Shown here piece by piece: positions 25,404 through 33,146 of a stretch of 36,657 nt of DNA (within the stretch, counting starts at the first letter, position 1; each line of letters starts with the position of its first letter). This stretch comes from Coriobacteriia bacterium (lineage in GTDB: Bacteria > Actinomycetota > Coriobacteriia > Coriobacteriales > Atopobiaceae). The translations under genes and the position numbers were made by a program. The stretch spans positions 1 through 36,657 of the forward strand of contig QAKZ01000091.1 of NCBI GenBank assembly GCA_003150175.1, written 5' to 3'. The notes under the pieces were generated by a model, which was not told the DNA's origin, did no database searches, and was given only the letters and a program-made list of their open reading frames with translations.

Positions 25404-26606
25404 ATGGCAGCATCACCCGCAAAGAAGCGCATCCTGGTCGGACAGTCCGGCGGGCCCACGGCCGCCATCAACTCGAGCCTCGCCGGCGTCGTCGCGGGCG
25501 CGCGCGAGGCGGGCGCCGAGACCGTCGGCATGCGCTACGGCATCCAGGGCTACCTCGCGGGTCGCACGGTCGCGCTCGGCGAGGCGCTGCCGGACGACGA
25601 CGCGCTCGCGCTGCTGCGCCGCACCCCGTCGAGCTGGCTCGGGAGCTGCCGCTTCAAGCTGCCCGCGCTCGACGCTCCCGAGGCCGAGGGCTTCTTTGCC
25701 GACGCCTTCGCGAAGCTCGAGGCCGACGGCTTCGACGCCGTGCTCTACATCGGCGGCAACGACTCGATGGACACCATCGCCAAGCTCGGTGCGTGGGGCG
25801 CGCGCATGGGCTCCCCCATCCGCTTTATCGGCGTGCCGAAGACCATCGACGATGACCTCGTGGGCATCGACCACACGCCCGGCTACGGCAGCGCGGCCCG
25901 CTTCGTGGCCACCGCCGTGTCCGAGGTCGCGCGCGACGCCGACGTCTACGACCTCAAGAGCGTGACCTTCGTCGAGATCATGGGCCGCGACGCCGGCTGG
26001 CTCGCGGGCTCCGCATGCCTCGCCGGCCCCGACCTCGTGCTGCTGCCGGAGGTCACGCTCGACGAGGACGCGCTGATCGAGCGCATCTCGGTGTTGCTGG
26101 AGCACCAGAACACCGTGGTCGTCGCCATGAGCGAGGGCGTCCGCGGGGCCGACGGCCACCTGATCGCCGAAAAGACCGTCGCCGCGGGCACCGGCGTCGA
26201 CGAGTTCGGCCACCTGGCGCAGCTCTCCGGCCCGAGCCGCTACCTGGCCGGCGTCGCCAAGGCGCGCCTCGGGGTAAAGACGCGCGCCGTCGAGCTGTCC
26301 ACGCTGCAGCGCTGCGCGTCCCACTGCGCGAGCGAGGTCGACCTGGACGAGGCGTTCGAGCTCGGCCGCCGCGGGGTCTCCGCAGCGCTGGCCGGCGAGT
26401 CGGTGCGCATGTGCACGCTCACGCGCACCGGCGACGAGCCGTACGCCGCCGAGTACGGGACCGTCGACGTCCTCGAGGTCGCGAACAAGGTCAAGCCCGT
26501 CCCGCGCGAGTGGATCTGCGCCGACGGCATGGGCGTGACGGACGATTTCCGCCGCTACGTCGCCCCGCTCGCAGGCACTCTCCCGCAGCAGCTCAAGGGG
26601 CTGTAG
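25404..26606 (+). CDS. pfp: 6-phosphofructokinase, probably pyrophosphate-dependent
   Basis: The protein has 400 residues. It phosphorylates fructose 6-phosphate in glycolysis. Phosphoryl-donor motifs point to pyrophosphate: GGNDSMD (117-123) has Asp after Asn where ATP enzymes have Gly (GGDGS), and VPKTIDDD (144-151) has the Lys typical of PPi enzymes instead of PGTIDND. The catalytic Asp of TID is kept, and EIMGRDAGWLA is the substrate-binding MGR motif. Asn to Asp in the TIDND motif is a further departure. ATG 25404 follows AGAGGAG. The 3' end overlaps the convergent cutC gene by 14 nt. A PPi-type reaction is reversible and fits the elaborate pyrophosphatase in the same window; activity with ATP cannot be ruled out. 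Confidence 0.88.
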   Translation: MAASPAKKRILVGQSGGPTAAINSSLAGVVAGAREAGAETVGMRYGIQGYLAGRTVALGEALPDDDALALLRRTPSSWLGSCRFKLPALDAPEAEGFFADAFAKLEADGFDAVLYIGGNDSMDTIAKLGAWGARMGSPIRFIGVPKTIDDDLVGIDHTPGYGSAARFVATAVSEVARDADVYDLKSVTFVEIMGRDAGWLAGSACLAGPDLVLLPEVTLDEDALIERISVLLEHQNTVVVAMSEGVRGADGHLIAEKTVAAGTGVDEFGHLAQLSGPSRYLAGVAKARLGVKTRAVELSTLQRCASHCASEVDLDEAFELGRRGVSAALAGESVRMCTLTRTGDEPYAAEYGTVDVLEVANKVKPVPREWICADGMGVTDDFRRYVAPLAGTLPQQLKGL

Positions 26607-27255
26607 TAAGCCGCACGATGCGGGTGCCGTGGACCTCGGAGACGCCGACGGCACCCGCGACCTCGGCGGCATTCTCCCAGGTCACGCCGCCTCCGGGCAG
26701 GACCGTTATGCGACCGGCCGCGTAATCAGCGAGCTCGCGCAGGCGCGCCGTGTTGTCCGCCATCGGCGTGCCGGCCGCGCCGCCGTGCGTAAGCACCCGG
26801 TCGACGCCGAGCTCGGCCAGCGCGTCAAGCGCCGCGGGCTGCGCGGCGGGCGGCAGCTCGTCGAAGGCCATATGGAACGTAACCGAGAGGCTTTCTTGCT
26901 TGGCGAGCCGCACGAGCCGCTCGGTGAGGCCCAGGTCGACCTCGCCGTCGCGGAGGCAGCCGAAGACGACGCCGTCCACCCCCAGCTCAGCTGCGTGCCG
27001 CAGGTCATCGGCCATGATGCCCGCCTCGGCTTCGGTGTACACGAAGTCGCCGCCGCGCGGCCGGACCATGCACATCACCGCGACGCCTGCCGGCCGGCAC
27101 ATCCCGACCGCCGCGCGGATCACCCCGTGCGACGGCGTCGTCCCGCCGACGGCCAGGTTGTCGCACAGCTCGATGCGCCCTGCGCCGGCCGCGATCGCCG
27201 CCGGGACGTGCTCGACGTTCTCCGCGCAGAACTCGCGCAGCAGCTCTTCACCCAT
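26593..27255 (-). CDS. cutC: CutC family protein
   Basis: This 220-residue TIM-barrel protein of the CutC family was named for copper homeostasis in E. coli, though its biochemical role is still debated. The start EFCAENVEHVPAAIAAGAGRIELCDNL is the family signature, followed by GGTTPSHGVI, VMCMVRPRGGDF, VVFGCLRDGEVD, TFHMAFDE and DRVLTHGGA, all conserved. ATG 27255 is preceded by AGAAGG. It overlaps the kinase gene tail by 14 nt and is divergent from the MFS gene. Nothing nearby specifically indicates copper handling, although a cation ATPase lies 1.5 kb away. Confidence 0.93.
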   Translation of the reverse strand: MGEELLREFCAENVEHVPAAIAAGAGRIELCDNLAVGGTTPSHGVIRAAVGMCRPAGVAVMCMVRPRGGDFVYTEAEAGIMADDLRHAAELGVDGVVFGCLRDGEVDLGLTERLVRLAKQESLSVTFHMAFDELPPAAQPAALDALAELGVDRVLTHGGAAGTPMADNTARLRELADYAAGRITVLPGGGVTWENAAEVAGAVGVSEVHGTRIVRLTTAP

Positions 27256-27392
27256 GTGACCGCCCTTCTTTGCAGCTCGTTCGCGCTCAATCGCGCTCGT
27301 TCACACAAGTCTAAACGCAGCGGGGGCGATGGTGGTATGGTCGTGTCTCGCGACACGCGTCGCCGCGTTTGCAGCTGATTGGAGACACGCCC

Positions 27393-28577
27393 ATGACCCC
27401 CGCGCAAAAGAGAATCGTCGTCACCCTCGGCTTCTGCGGCCTCGTCTCCGCTGCCGACAACTGGTTCGTCTCGCCGGCGCTGCCCGCCATCGCGCAAGCG
27501 CTCGCGGTCGCGCCGAGCGCTGCGGCCATCATCCTCACTGCCTACCTCACGCCGTACGGTCTGCTCCAGCCCGTCTGCGGCGCTATCGGCGACGCCGTGG
27601 GGCGCGTCCGCCTCCTGCGCATCATCGTCGCGGGGCTCGCCGTGAGCACCGCGGCCTGCGCGGCGGCGCCCACGCTCGGGATCCTCATCGCCGCGCGCAT
27701 CGTCACCGGCTGCTTCGCCGCGGGCATCATCAGTGTGAGCCAAGCGCTGGTGGGCGACGTGGTGAGCACTGAGGACCGACAAGGGGCGGTCGGCCTGCTC
27801 ATGGGCATCACCTTCACCGGACAAGGGATCTCGGTGGGGCTCGGCGGCATCATCTGCGACCTCGTCGGATGGCGCGCGGCGTTCGTGTGCTTCGGCGTGC
27901 TCGGCGCGGTCGCGTGGGCAGGCGTCATGCGCCTTCGCGGAGTCGGAGAGAAGCGCGGAGCGGCGCAGGCCGAGCCGTTCCGCCCCGCCGCGTTCCTTGT
28001 GCAAGCAACGCGCACGTTCTTTGGCCCCGGGCGCGCCGTGTTTCTCATCGCGTGCTCGACCGGCATCATCTACCTGGGCGTCTATGGCTTCATGGGAACC
28101 TTCCTTGCCGAAAAGTGCGGCCTTGCGTCCACACAAGCGGGTCTGCTCATGATGTTCTACGGCCTCGCGTGCCTTGCCGGCGGCAGTCTCTCGGGCCGCA
28201 TCGGCGCCGCGCGCGGGCAGGCCGGCGTCATCCTCGTCGGCGAGGTCTCGGGCATCGCTGCGTGCGCGCTTCTTGCTGCCTCGACGCTCACCGGCTCCTG
28301 GACACCGGCGCTGGTCGCGGCGGCATGCCTCGGCCTCGGCTACATCCTCGTGCAGCCGACGCTCGTCGCGCTCTCCATGGACGTGGGCCCGGGCCGCGCG
28401 GGGCTTTGCACCGGGCTCATAGGTCTCGGCGTCTTTGCCGGCGGCGGCGTGGGCAGCGTGATCGGCGGCTCCGTCATCGGGGCGGGCGGCTACCTCACGC
28501 TGTGGCTCGCGGCGGGGATCGCCTTGGCGGCGCAAGCCGTGATCGGCGCGAGGGCGCTCCCCCGGGCACGGGGCTGA
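27393..28577 (+). CDS. MFS transporter, Bcr/drug-efflux type
   Basis: This 394-residue integral membrane protein has about 12 hydrophobic helices. The loop between helices 2 and 3 has GDAVGRVRLL, matching MFS motif A (GxxxDxxGR), and the N-terminal half has the length and layout of drug/H+ antiporters. The order of segments (ALPAIAQAL, LTPYGLLQPVCGAIGDAVGR, ISVSQALVGDV) is most like multidrug or small-molecule exporters; the substrate is unknown. ATG 27393 is preceded by TTGGAGA. The frame opens 8 codons earlier at a TTG, which is less likely. No regulator gene is adjacent. Confidence 0.85.
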   Translation: MTPAQKRIVVTLGFCGLVSAADNWFVSPALPAIAQALAVAPSAAAIILTAYLTPYGLLQPVCGAIGDAVGRVRLLRIIVAGLAVSTAACAAAPTLGILIAARIVTGCFAAGIISVSQALVGDVVSTEDRQGAVGLLMGITFTGQGISVGLGGIICDLVGWRAAFVCFGVLGAVAWAGVMRLRGVGEKRGAAQAEPFRPAAFLVQATRTFFGPGRAVFLIACSTGIIYLGVYGFMGTFLAEKCGLASTQAGLLMMFYGLACLAGGSLSGRIGAARGQAGVILVGEVSGIAACALLAASTLTGSWTPALVAAACLGLGYILVQPTLVALSMDVGPGRAGLCTGLIGLGVFAGGGVGSVIGGSVIGAGGYLTLWLAAGIALAAQAVIGARALPRARG

Positions 28578-28630
28578 GCTTCTCCTCGAGCCTGCGCGCC
28601 GCGATGTCGCGCGCAGCAAAAGGCCCGCCT

Positions 28631-28735
28631 TGGCACAGCCCGTAGCGAAAAAAGCCGTTGTGGCACAACCCGTTGCAAAAAGAGGCGCTGTGGCACAACC
28701 TGTTGCAAAGAAGGGCGCTGTGGCACGCGATTCCC
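28631..28735 (+). repeat. 30-bp tandem repeat array A
   Basis: Units begin with TGGCAC at 28631, 28661, 28691 and 28721, exactly 30 bp apart. Units 2 and 3 (TGGCACAACC at the start, GGCGCTG at the end) differ at few positions; unit 1 is more diverged and unit 4 is only a start. It lies in the 401-nt gap between the MFS gene and ysxC. Short open frames across it encode only the repeat (VAQPVAK three times) and are not called genes. Confidence 0.85.
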
Positions 28736-28870
28736 TGCCACGGCGGCGATTCTCGCCACGCACCGTGCCACAGCGGCGATTCTCGCCACGCGCAGCGCCG
28801 CCCCCTGTGCCGCGGGCCGCGCCTCTCCCCACCTCGCGTGCCATATCGGCGATTTCCGCCACGGCGCCCG
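28736..28870 (-). repeat. 30-bp repeat array B, inverted relative to array A
   Basis: Units TGCCACGGCGGCGATTCTCG (28736) and TGCCACAGCGGCGATTCTCG (28766) are 30 bp apart; a third, looser copy (TGCCATATCGGCGATTTCCG) starts at 28839. Read on minus, each unit starts TGGCAC or similar and ends in GCCGCTG, so arrays A and B look like relatives in opposite orientation. The junction GTGGCA...TGCCAC can form a hairpin. Confidence 0.75.
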
Positions 28871-28920
28871 CCACGCCCCGGGCTTGTCTAGAATTCGTGC
28901 CTTCGGGCGGGGCGGGCTTC

Positions 28921-28947
28921 TTGCCACACGGAAACCGCTGGTAGAAT
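28921..28947 (+). promoter_or_regulatory. Candidate promoter of ysxC
   Basis: TTGCCA (28921-28926) and an extended -10, TGGTAGAAT (28939-28947), stand 15 bp apart and end 31 nt before the ysxC start. The short spacer is offset by the TGn extension. The site is the only AT-containing promoter-like sequence after the repeat arrays. Confidence 0.5.
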
Positions 28948-28978
28948 ATGCAGGTTGAACCCGCGCGAAAGGACCCCC

Positions 28979-29566
28979 ATGGCCTCCATCAATTACCAGC
29001 TCGCTCGCTTCGTGGCTTCCTACGGCGACGTCACGAAGATTCCCGAGCCCACCCAGCCCGAGGTCAGCGTGGCCGGCCGATCGAACGTGGGCAAGTCGTC
29101 CCTGCTCAACAAGCTCTTTGGGCGCAAGAATCTCGTCAAGGTCTCGTCCACGCCGGGCAAAACCTGCAACGTCAACTTTTTTGACGTCGACGGCATCACC
29201 TTCGTCGACCTGCCCGGCTACGGCTTCGCACGCGTCTCCAAGGCCGAGAAGGAGCGCTGGAGCGAGCTCATCGGCGGCTACTTCGAGCTTGAGCGCAGCT
29301 TCAACCTCGTGCTCTCGCTCGTGGACATCCGTCACGAGGCGCAGAAGCTCGACCAGCAGATGATCGGCTTCCTCCAGGACGCCGGCCTCCCCTACCTCGT
29401 CGTCCTCACCAAGGGCGATAAGCTCGGCCGCGGCAAGCAGAACTCGCAGGCAGCGCTGCTGTCCCGCCAGCTCGAGGTCCCGCGCGACCAGATGATCATC
29501 ACCAGCGCCCAGACCGGCCAGGGCATCGACGAGCTCAAGACCCGCATTGCCGCGGCCTGTCTGTAA
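28979..29566 (+). CDS. ysxC: Ribosome biogenesis GTPase YsxC/EngB
   Basis: This 195-residue small essential GTPase is involved in maturation of the large ribosomal subunit. G motifs are clear: G1 GRSNVGKSS, G3 DLPGYG, G4 TKGDKL and G5 TSAQTG. The segment SSTPGKTCNVNFF covers the switch I region (usually TPGRTQ; Lys replaces Arg). The FARVSKAEKERW stretch after G3 is typical of the family. ATG 28979 is preceded by AAAGGA; eight codons upstream stay open but lack a better site. The HAD gene follows after 115 nt. Confidence 0.96.
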   Translation: MASINYQLARFVASYGDVTKIPEPTQPEVSVAGRSNVGKSSLLNKLFGRKNLVKVSSTPGKTCNVNFFDVDGITFVDLPGYGFARVSKAEKERWSELIGGYFELERSFNLVLSLVDIRHEAQKLDQQMIGFLQDAGLPYLVVLTKGDKLGRGKQNSQAALLSRQLEVPRDQMIITSAQTGQGIDELKTRIAAACL

Positions 29567-29681
29567 CGTCGAAGGCGGCGGGCGTCGGCACGCCCCAAGC
29601 GCTGCCGCGCCCCAAACACTGCCACGCACCGACCGCCTCCGCCAAGAAACCCCGCGCCCTGCAAACCCCAGGAGGAACCCC

Positions 29682-30479
29682 ATGCCCAACCCGGTTGTCG
29701 CATTCTTCGACGTCGACGGTACGCTCACGTACCGCGACCCCGTCACAGGGCCGACCGATGCTCCGCGCCCGCGGGTCGTCGACGCCATCCGGCGCTTCGT
29801 CGGCGCGGGCAACGTCGCCGCGGTCTGCACCGGGCGCAGCGTCCTGGGCATCACGAACCTGATGGCCTCGTGCCCATTCGCCGGCGCCGTCACCCTCGAC
29901 GGCACGCACGTCGTCTATGGCAAGAAAGTCGTCTACGACCGGACCATCGACCGCGATGTCTTTGCGCGCACCGTCGCCGAGATGCACCGCATCGGCATGG
30001 AGGCGCTCATCGAGGGGACCTACGGCTGCGCGCTCGTCTACGGCGACGCCGAGGCCTCCGACCTGCGTCGCGCCATCCCCGGCGCCCAGACCATCGAGCA
30101 GTACGAGGCCGCCGGCGGGCGCATGGACTTCGGGAAGATCGACTTCATCGACACGAGCCTCGCGGCCTGCCGGTCAAGCGAGTTCCTCATGGGGAGCTAC
30201 CACTACATGAACGTCGGCGGCGGGTATCACGAGCTGGCGATCCCCGGCACGAGCAAGGGTATCGGAGGCCGCGCCTTCATCGATGCGCTGCCCTTCCGGC
30301 CGTCGCGCGTCTACGCCTTCGGCGACTCCGAGAACGACCTCGCGATCCTCGACGAGGCCGACGTCGCAGTCGTGATGGGCAACGCGCACGACAACGTCAA
30401 GGAGCACGCCGATTACGTGACGGATACCGCCGCCGAGGACGGCGTGGCGACCGCGCTCGAGCACTTCGGCTTGATCTAA
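29682..30479 (+). CDS. Cof-type HAD phosphatase
   Basis: The protein has 265 residues of the haloacid dehalogenase superfamily, subclass IIB (Cof). Motif I is FFDVDGTLT with nucleophile Asp10 and Asp12, motif II is in VCTGRS, and motif IV is FGDSENDLAIL. The central part (about 85-190) is the C2 cap that decides the substrate. Members dephosphorylate sugar phosphates or small cofactors such as FMN or PLP; the sequence does not say which. ATG 29682 has AGGAGG in ideal position. It may be co-transcribed with ysxC. It is convergent with the ABC operon, 50 nt away. Confidence 0.9.
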   Translation: MPNPVVAFFDVDGTLTYRDPVTGPTDAPRPRVVDAIRRFVGAGNVAAVCTGRSVLGITNLMASCPFAGAVTLDGTHVVYGKKVVYDRTIDRDVFARTVAEMHRIGMEALIEGTYGCALVYGDAEASDLRRAIPGAQTIEQYEAAGGRMDFGKIDFIDTSLAACRSSEFLMGSYHYMNVGGGYHELAIPGTSKGIGGRAFIDALPFRPSRVYAFGDSENDLAILDEADVAVVMGNAHDNVKEHADYVTDTAAEDGVATALEHFGLI

Positions 30480-30529
30480 GGGTTTTTCGGAGCTGTCGCG
30501 GCGTGAGTAGCGCGCCGAGTGCCGCGCCC

Positions 30530-31297
30530 CTACGCGCCCCTTTGGGCCAAGAACGCGCGCGTGCGCTCCTCGCGCGGGTTATCGATGAGCTCGCGGGCCG
30601 GGCCCTGCTCGACGATGACGCCGCCGTCCATAAAGACGATGCGGTCGGCGGCCTCGCGCGCGAAGCTCATCTCGTGCGTGACGATGACCATGGTCATGTC
30701 CTCGGCGGCAAGGCCCTTGATCACCTTGAGCACCTCGGCCGTGAGCTCGGGGTCGAGCGCGGAGGTCGGCTCATCGAAGAACACGATCTGCGGGTTCATG
30801 CACAGGGCGCGGGCGATGCTCGCACGCTGCTGCTGACCGCCGGAGAGCTGGCAGGGGACCTTATCCTCGTTGCCGGTGAGGCCCATCTTTGCGATGAGGG
30901 CACGGGCCTGCTCCTCGACATCGGCGCGGTCGCGCTTCTGGACGCAGATCGGCGCGTCCATCACGTTTTTAAGCACCGAAAAGTGCGGGAAGAGGTTGTA
31001 GTTCTGGAACACGAGGCCGAAGCGCGAGCGCGCCTCGGCGAGCGTGGGCTTATCGCCATAGACGCCGTCACGGCAAATGGCCAGGTCGCCGTAGCTAAGG
31101 TCGCCCGCGTCCATCCGCTCGAGCAGCGTCATGCAGTGCAGCAGCGTGGACTTGCCGCCGCCCGACGGGCCGATGATGGCCACGACCTCGCCGGGGTTGA
31201 CCGTCAGCGAGATGTCGCGCAGGACCTGCACGTCGCCGAAGCTCTTTTGCGCGTGCTCGACCGCGACCACCGGCGCGCCGTTCTTGTTCTCTGCCAT
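30530..31297 (-). CDS. Polar amino acid ABC transporter, ATP-binding protein
   Basis: This 255-residue ABC ATPase energises uptake through the upstream permease. Walker A is GPSGGGKST, the Q-loop is VFQNYNLFPH, the signature is LSGGQQQR, Walker B is IVFFDEPTSALDPE and the H-loop is VTHEMSFA. The NYNLFPH and EPTSALDPEL wording is typical of the PAAT (GlnQ/ArtP) group that moves polar amino acids. ATG 31297 is preceded by GAGGAG. It is the last gene of a three-gene operon; a 33-bp palindrome separates it from the permease gene. Exact substrate unknown. Confidence 0.95.
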   Translation of the reverse strand: MAENKNGAPVVAVEHAQKSFGDVQVLRDISLTVNPGEVVAIIGPSGGGKSTLLHCMTLLERMDAGDLSYGDLAICRDGVYGDKPTLAEARSRFGLVFQNYNLFPHFSVLKNVMDAPICVQKRDRADVEEQARALIAKMGLTGNEDKVPCQLSGGQQQRASIARALCMNPQIVFFDEPTSALDPELTAEVLKVIKGLAAEDMTMVIVTHEMSFAREAADRIVFMDGGVIVEQGPARELIDNPREERTRAFLAQRGA

Positions 31298-31310
31298 AGG
31301 ATCTCCTCAA

Positions 31311-31343
31311 AATGACGAAAAGGGACTGTCCCTTTTCGTCATT
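31311..31343. repeat. 33-bp near-continuous palindrome between permease and ATPase genes
   Basis: Arms AATGACGAAAAGGGA (31311-31325) and TCCCTTTTCGTCATT (31329-31343) are perfect over 15 bp with a 3-nt centre. The permease stop codon (31342-31344, minus) lies inside the right arm. The core GGGACTGTCCC also occurs at 12586-12596. As RNA it would form a very stable hairpin between cistrons, which could protect mRNA or lower ATPase expression. Confidence 0.85.
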
Positions 31344-31995
31344 AGTCGTGGTAGTAGTTCAGGCGGCGCTCGACGCGGCCGGCGACGATGTCGATGACGA
31401 AGTTCGCGACCCAGTAGAAGGCCGCGGCGATGATGAAGGGCGCCATGCTGACCTGAGAGGCCACGAGCTGCTTGGCGACGGTGAACATCTCGATGACGCC
31501 GATGGAGAACGCGAGCGAGGTGTCCTTGACGAGCGCGATGACCTCATTCGTCACGGCGGGCAGGATCCGCTTGACGACCTGCGGAAGAACGATGCGCATG
31601 AAGGTCTGCGAGCCCGAGTAGCCCAGGACCTCGGCCGCCTCGTACTGGCCGCGCGGGATGGACTGGATGCCGGAGCGGTAGATCTCGGCGAAGTAAGCGG
31701 CATAGTTGATGATGAACGCCACGATCGTCGCGTACCACTTGCTGTCCGTGGTCAGGCTGATGCCGAACACGTAGTACGGCATGAAGTAGATCGCGAACAT
31801 CTGCAGCATCAGCGGCGTGCCGCGCATGATCGAGATGTACGCGCGGGCAAGAAGCGCGAGCGGCTTGAACTTGCTCATGCGCGCGAAGGCCACGAGCATG
31901 CCCAGCGGCAACGAGCCAACGAGCGTGAAGGCGAAGATCTGCAGGCTCACGAGGAAGCCCTGCCCCAGCATGCCCGTCATAGTCAGAAGGTCCAA
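31342..31995 (-). CDS. Polar amino acid ABC transporter permease
   Basis: This 217-residue membrane protein has about five hydrophobic helices. The EAA coupling loop is seen as EAAEVLGYSGSQTFMRIVLPQ, and RGTPLMLQMFAIYF and NYAAYFAEIYRSGIQSIPRGQ are hallmarks of the HisM/GlnP permease family. The start is placed at TTG 31995 with AAAGGGGAG before it; the frame is open to 32025 and an ATG lies at 31980. A single permease gene implies a homodimeric channel. It lies between the binding-protein and ATPase genes on minus. Confidence 0.93.
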   Translation of the reverse strand: MDLLTMTGMLGQGFLVSLQIFAFTLVGSLPLGMLVAFARMSKFKPLALLARAYISIMRGTPLMLQMFAIYFMPYYVFGISLTTDSKWYATIVAFIINYAAYFAEIYRSGIQSIPRGQYEAAEVLGYSGSQTFMRIVLPQVVKRILPAVTNEVIALVKDTSLAFSIGVIEMFTVAKQLVASQVSMAPFIIAAAFYWVANFVIDIVAGRVERRLNYYHD

Positions 31996-32074
31996 CGCGC
32001 TCCCCTTTCTACATCCGAAGGGCACCGTCGCCTGCGCGAGGCGGCGGCGCCCGATGCGTCAACGGTCAAAGATT

Positions 32075-32950
32075 CTACGCCAGGCACCAGTTTGAGTAGG
32101 AGATTCCCTGGTCGGCGTACTTCTCGCAGAGGTCCTTGACGAAGCCGTCCTTGTCCATGGCCTTGAGGGTCTCGGTCACGGTGTCGGCCGTGGCCTCGTC
32201 GCCCTTCTTGAAGCCGACCGCGTAGTGCTCCTCGGAGAGCTTCTCGTCGAGCTGCTGATAGGCGTCGGGCTTGGCGGCGAGCTGATAGGCGGCGATGGAG
32301 AGGTCGCACGCCACGGCGTCGACGGCGCCGGACTCGAGCTGCATGAAGGCGGTGTTGTAGTCGCCGATGGTCTCGAGCGAGGCGAAGGTCGCGGCCACGT
32401 CGGCCTTGGCGGCGTCGTCGCCGGCAAGGACCTCGTAGGCTGCCGAGTCGGTCTGGGTGATGACGGTCTTGCCCGCGAGTCCGGCGAAGTCGGTGATGCC
32501 GGCGCCCTTCTTTACCACGATGACCTGGGCGTTGATCATATAGTTGCCGGAGAAGGTGTAGTCGTTCTCGCGGCCCTCGACGGTGAAGCCGTTCCAGATG
32601 CAGTTGATGGCGCCGGAGTCCATGAGGGTGTCCTTGGCGTCCCAGTCGATGGGCTCGAGCTGTACGTCCCAGCTGTTGCGCTTCGCGGTCTCCTGGGCGA
32701 GCTCGAGGTCGAAGCCCGTGTACTGACCGTCGTCGCCGACGTAGCCGTAGGGCGGGTAGGCGGAGTCGAAGCCGACGATGAGCTTCTTGGTCGCGGTGGC
32801 GGACTTGTCGTCGGCGGCGCCGGAGTCCTTGGAGGCGGAGCCGGCGGCGCCGGCGGAGGCGTTGGACCCGCCGCAGCCGGCGAGGACGGCGGAGGCGGCG
32901 ACGGTGCCGAAGGCGGCGAGGAACTCGCGGCGGTTCATCGAGAGCTTCAT
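32075..32950 (-). CDS. Polar amino acid ABC transporter substrate-binding lipoprotein
   Basis: This 291-residue solute-binding protein of family 3 is the first gene of the ABC operon. The N-terminus MNRREFLAAFGTVAAS has twin arginines and a hydrophobic stretch, ending in the lipobox LAGC (Cys26), so it is exported, possibly through Tat, and lipid-anchored. A Ser/Ala/Gly/Asp spacer of about 30 residues follows. The mature fold starts LIVGFDSAYPPYGYVGDDGQYTGFD, the classic amino acid-binding start, and VQLEPIDWDAK and TEYE-like later segments fit. ATG 32950 has GGGAAGGGG upstream; Met5 is an alternative start. The ligand is unknown; cystine or another polar amino acid is plausible. Confidence 0.93.
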   Translation of the reverse strand: MKLSMNRREFLAAFGTVAASAVLAGCGGSNASAGAAGSASKDSGAADDKSATATKKLIVGFDSAYPPYGYVGDDGQYTGFDLELAQETAKRNSWDVQLEPIDWDAKDTLMDSGAINCIWNGFTVEGRENDYTFSGNYMINAQVIVVKKGAGITDFAGLAGKTVITQTDSAAYEVLAGDDAAKADVAATFASLETIGDYNTAFMQLESGAVDAVACDLSIAAYQLAAKPDAYQQLDEKLSEEHYAVGFKKGDEATADTVTETLKAMDKDGFVKDLCEKYADQGISYSNWCLA

Positions 32951-32997
32951 GGGGATCCCCTTCCCTTGCGCCTGCTCGAGGGCCGAGGGGTGGCAGG

Positions 32998-33057
32998 CGC
33001 TTTACTACGCTAAAGTGACGAGAAGGACTATACCGCTTTAGCACGCTAAAGCGCAAG
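32998..33057 (-). promoter_or_regulatory. Promoter of the ABC operon with two palindromic operators
   Basis: On minus, TTGCGC (33052-33057) and TATAGT (33028-33033) are 18 bp apart. The spacer is filled by a 20-bp palindrome, CGCTTTAGC-AC-GCTAAAGCG (33034-33053, perfect 9-bp arms). A second, degenerate copy (CGCTTTACTACGCTAAAGTG, 32998-33017) lies 36 bp downstream over the likely transcription start. The layout is that of repression by a dimeric regulator; the regulator is not identified and is not next to the operon. Confidence 0.75.
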
Positions 33058-33146
33058 CCGAAAACCCGCAGTTTTTGCAAGCGAAACACAGGGCGCGCCG
33101 GCACTGCCCCGCCGCGGCGCCGCCCTGTGTTATTCTTCTTCCTCAG

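Noticed and set aside
28631..28870. CRISPR array
   Set aside because: Units of 30 bp are directly abutting without unique spacers, they vary in sequence, and there are no cas genes.
27120..28874. 584-codon antisense open frame over the MFS gene and repeat arrays
   Set aside because: Composition is Arg/Ala/Asp-rich shadow plus repeat-derived words; no motif, and the sense MFS gene is clear.
28630..28944. Small protein with VAQPVAK repeats
   Set aside because: The repeats are DNA-level 30-bp units that read open in several frames; the downstream half turns into a Ser/Arg/Pro frame without motifs and there is no ribosome site.
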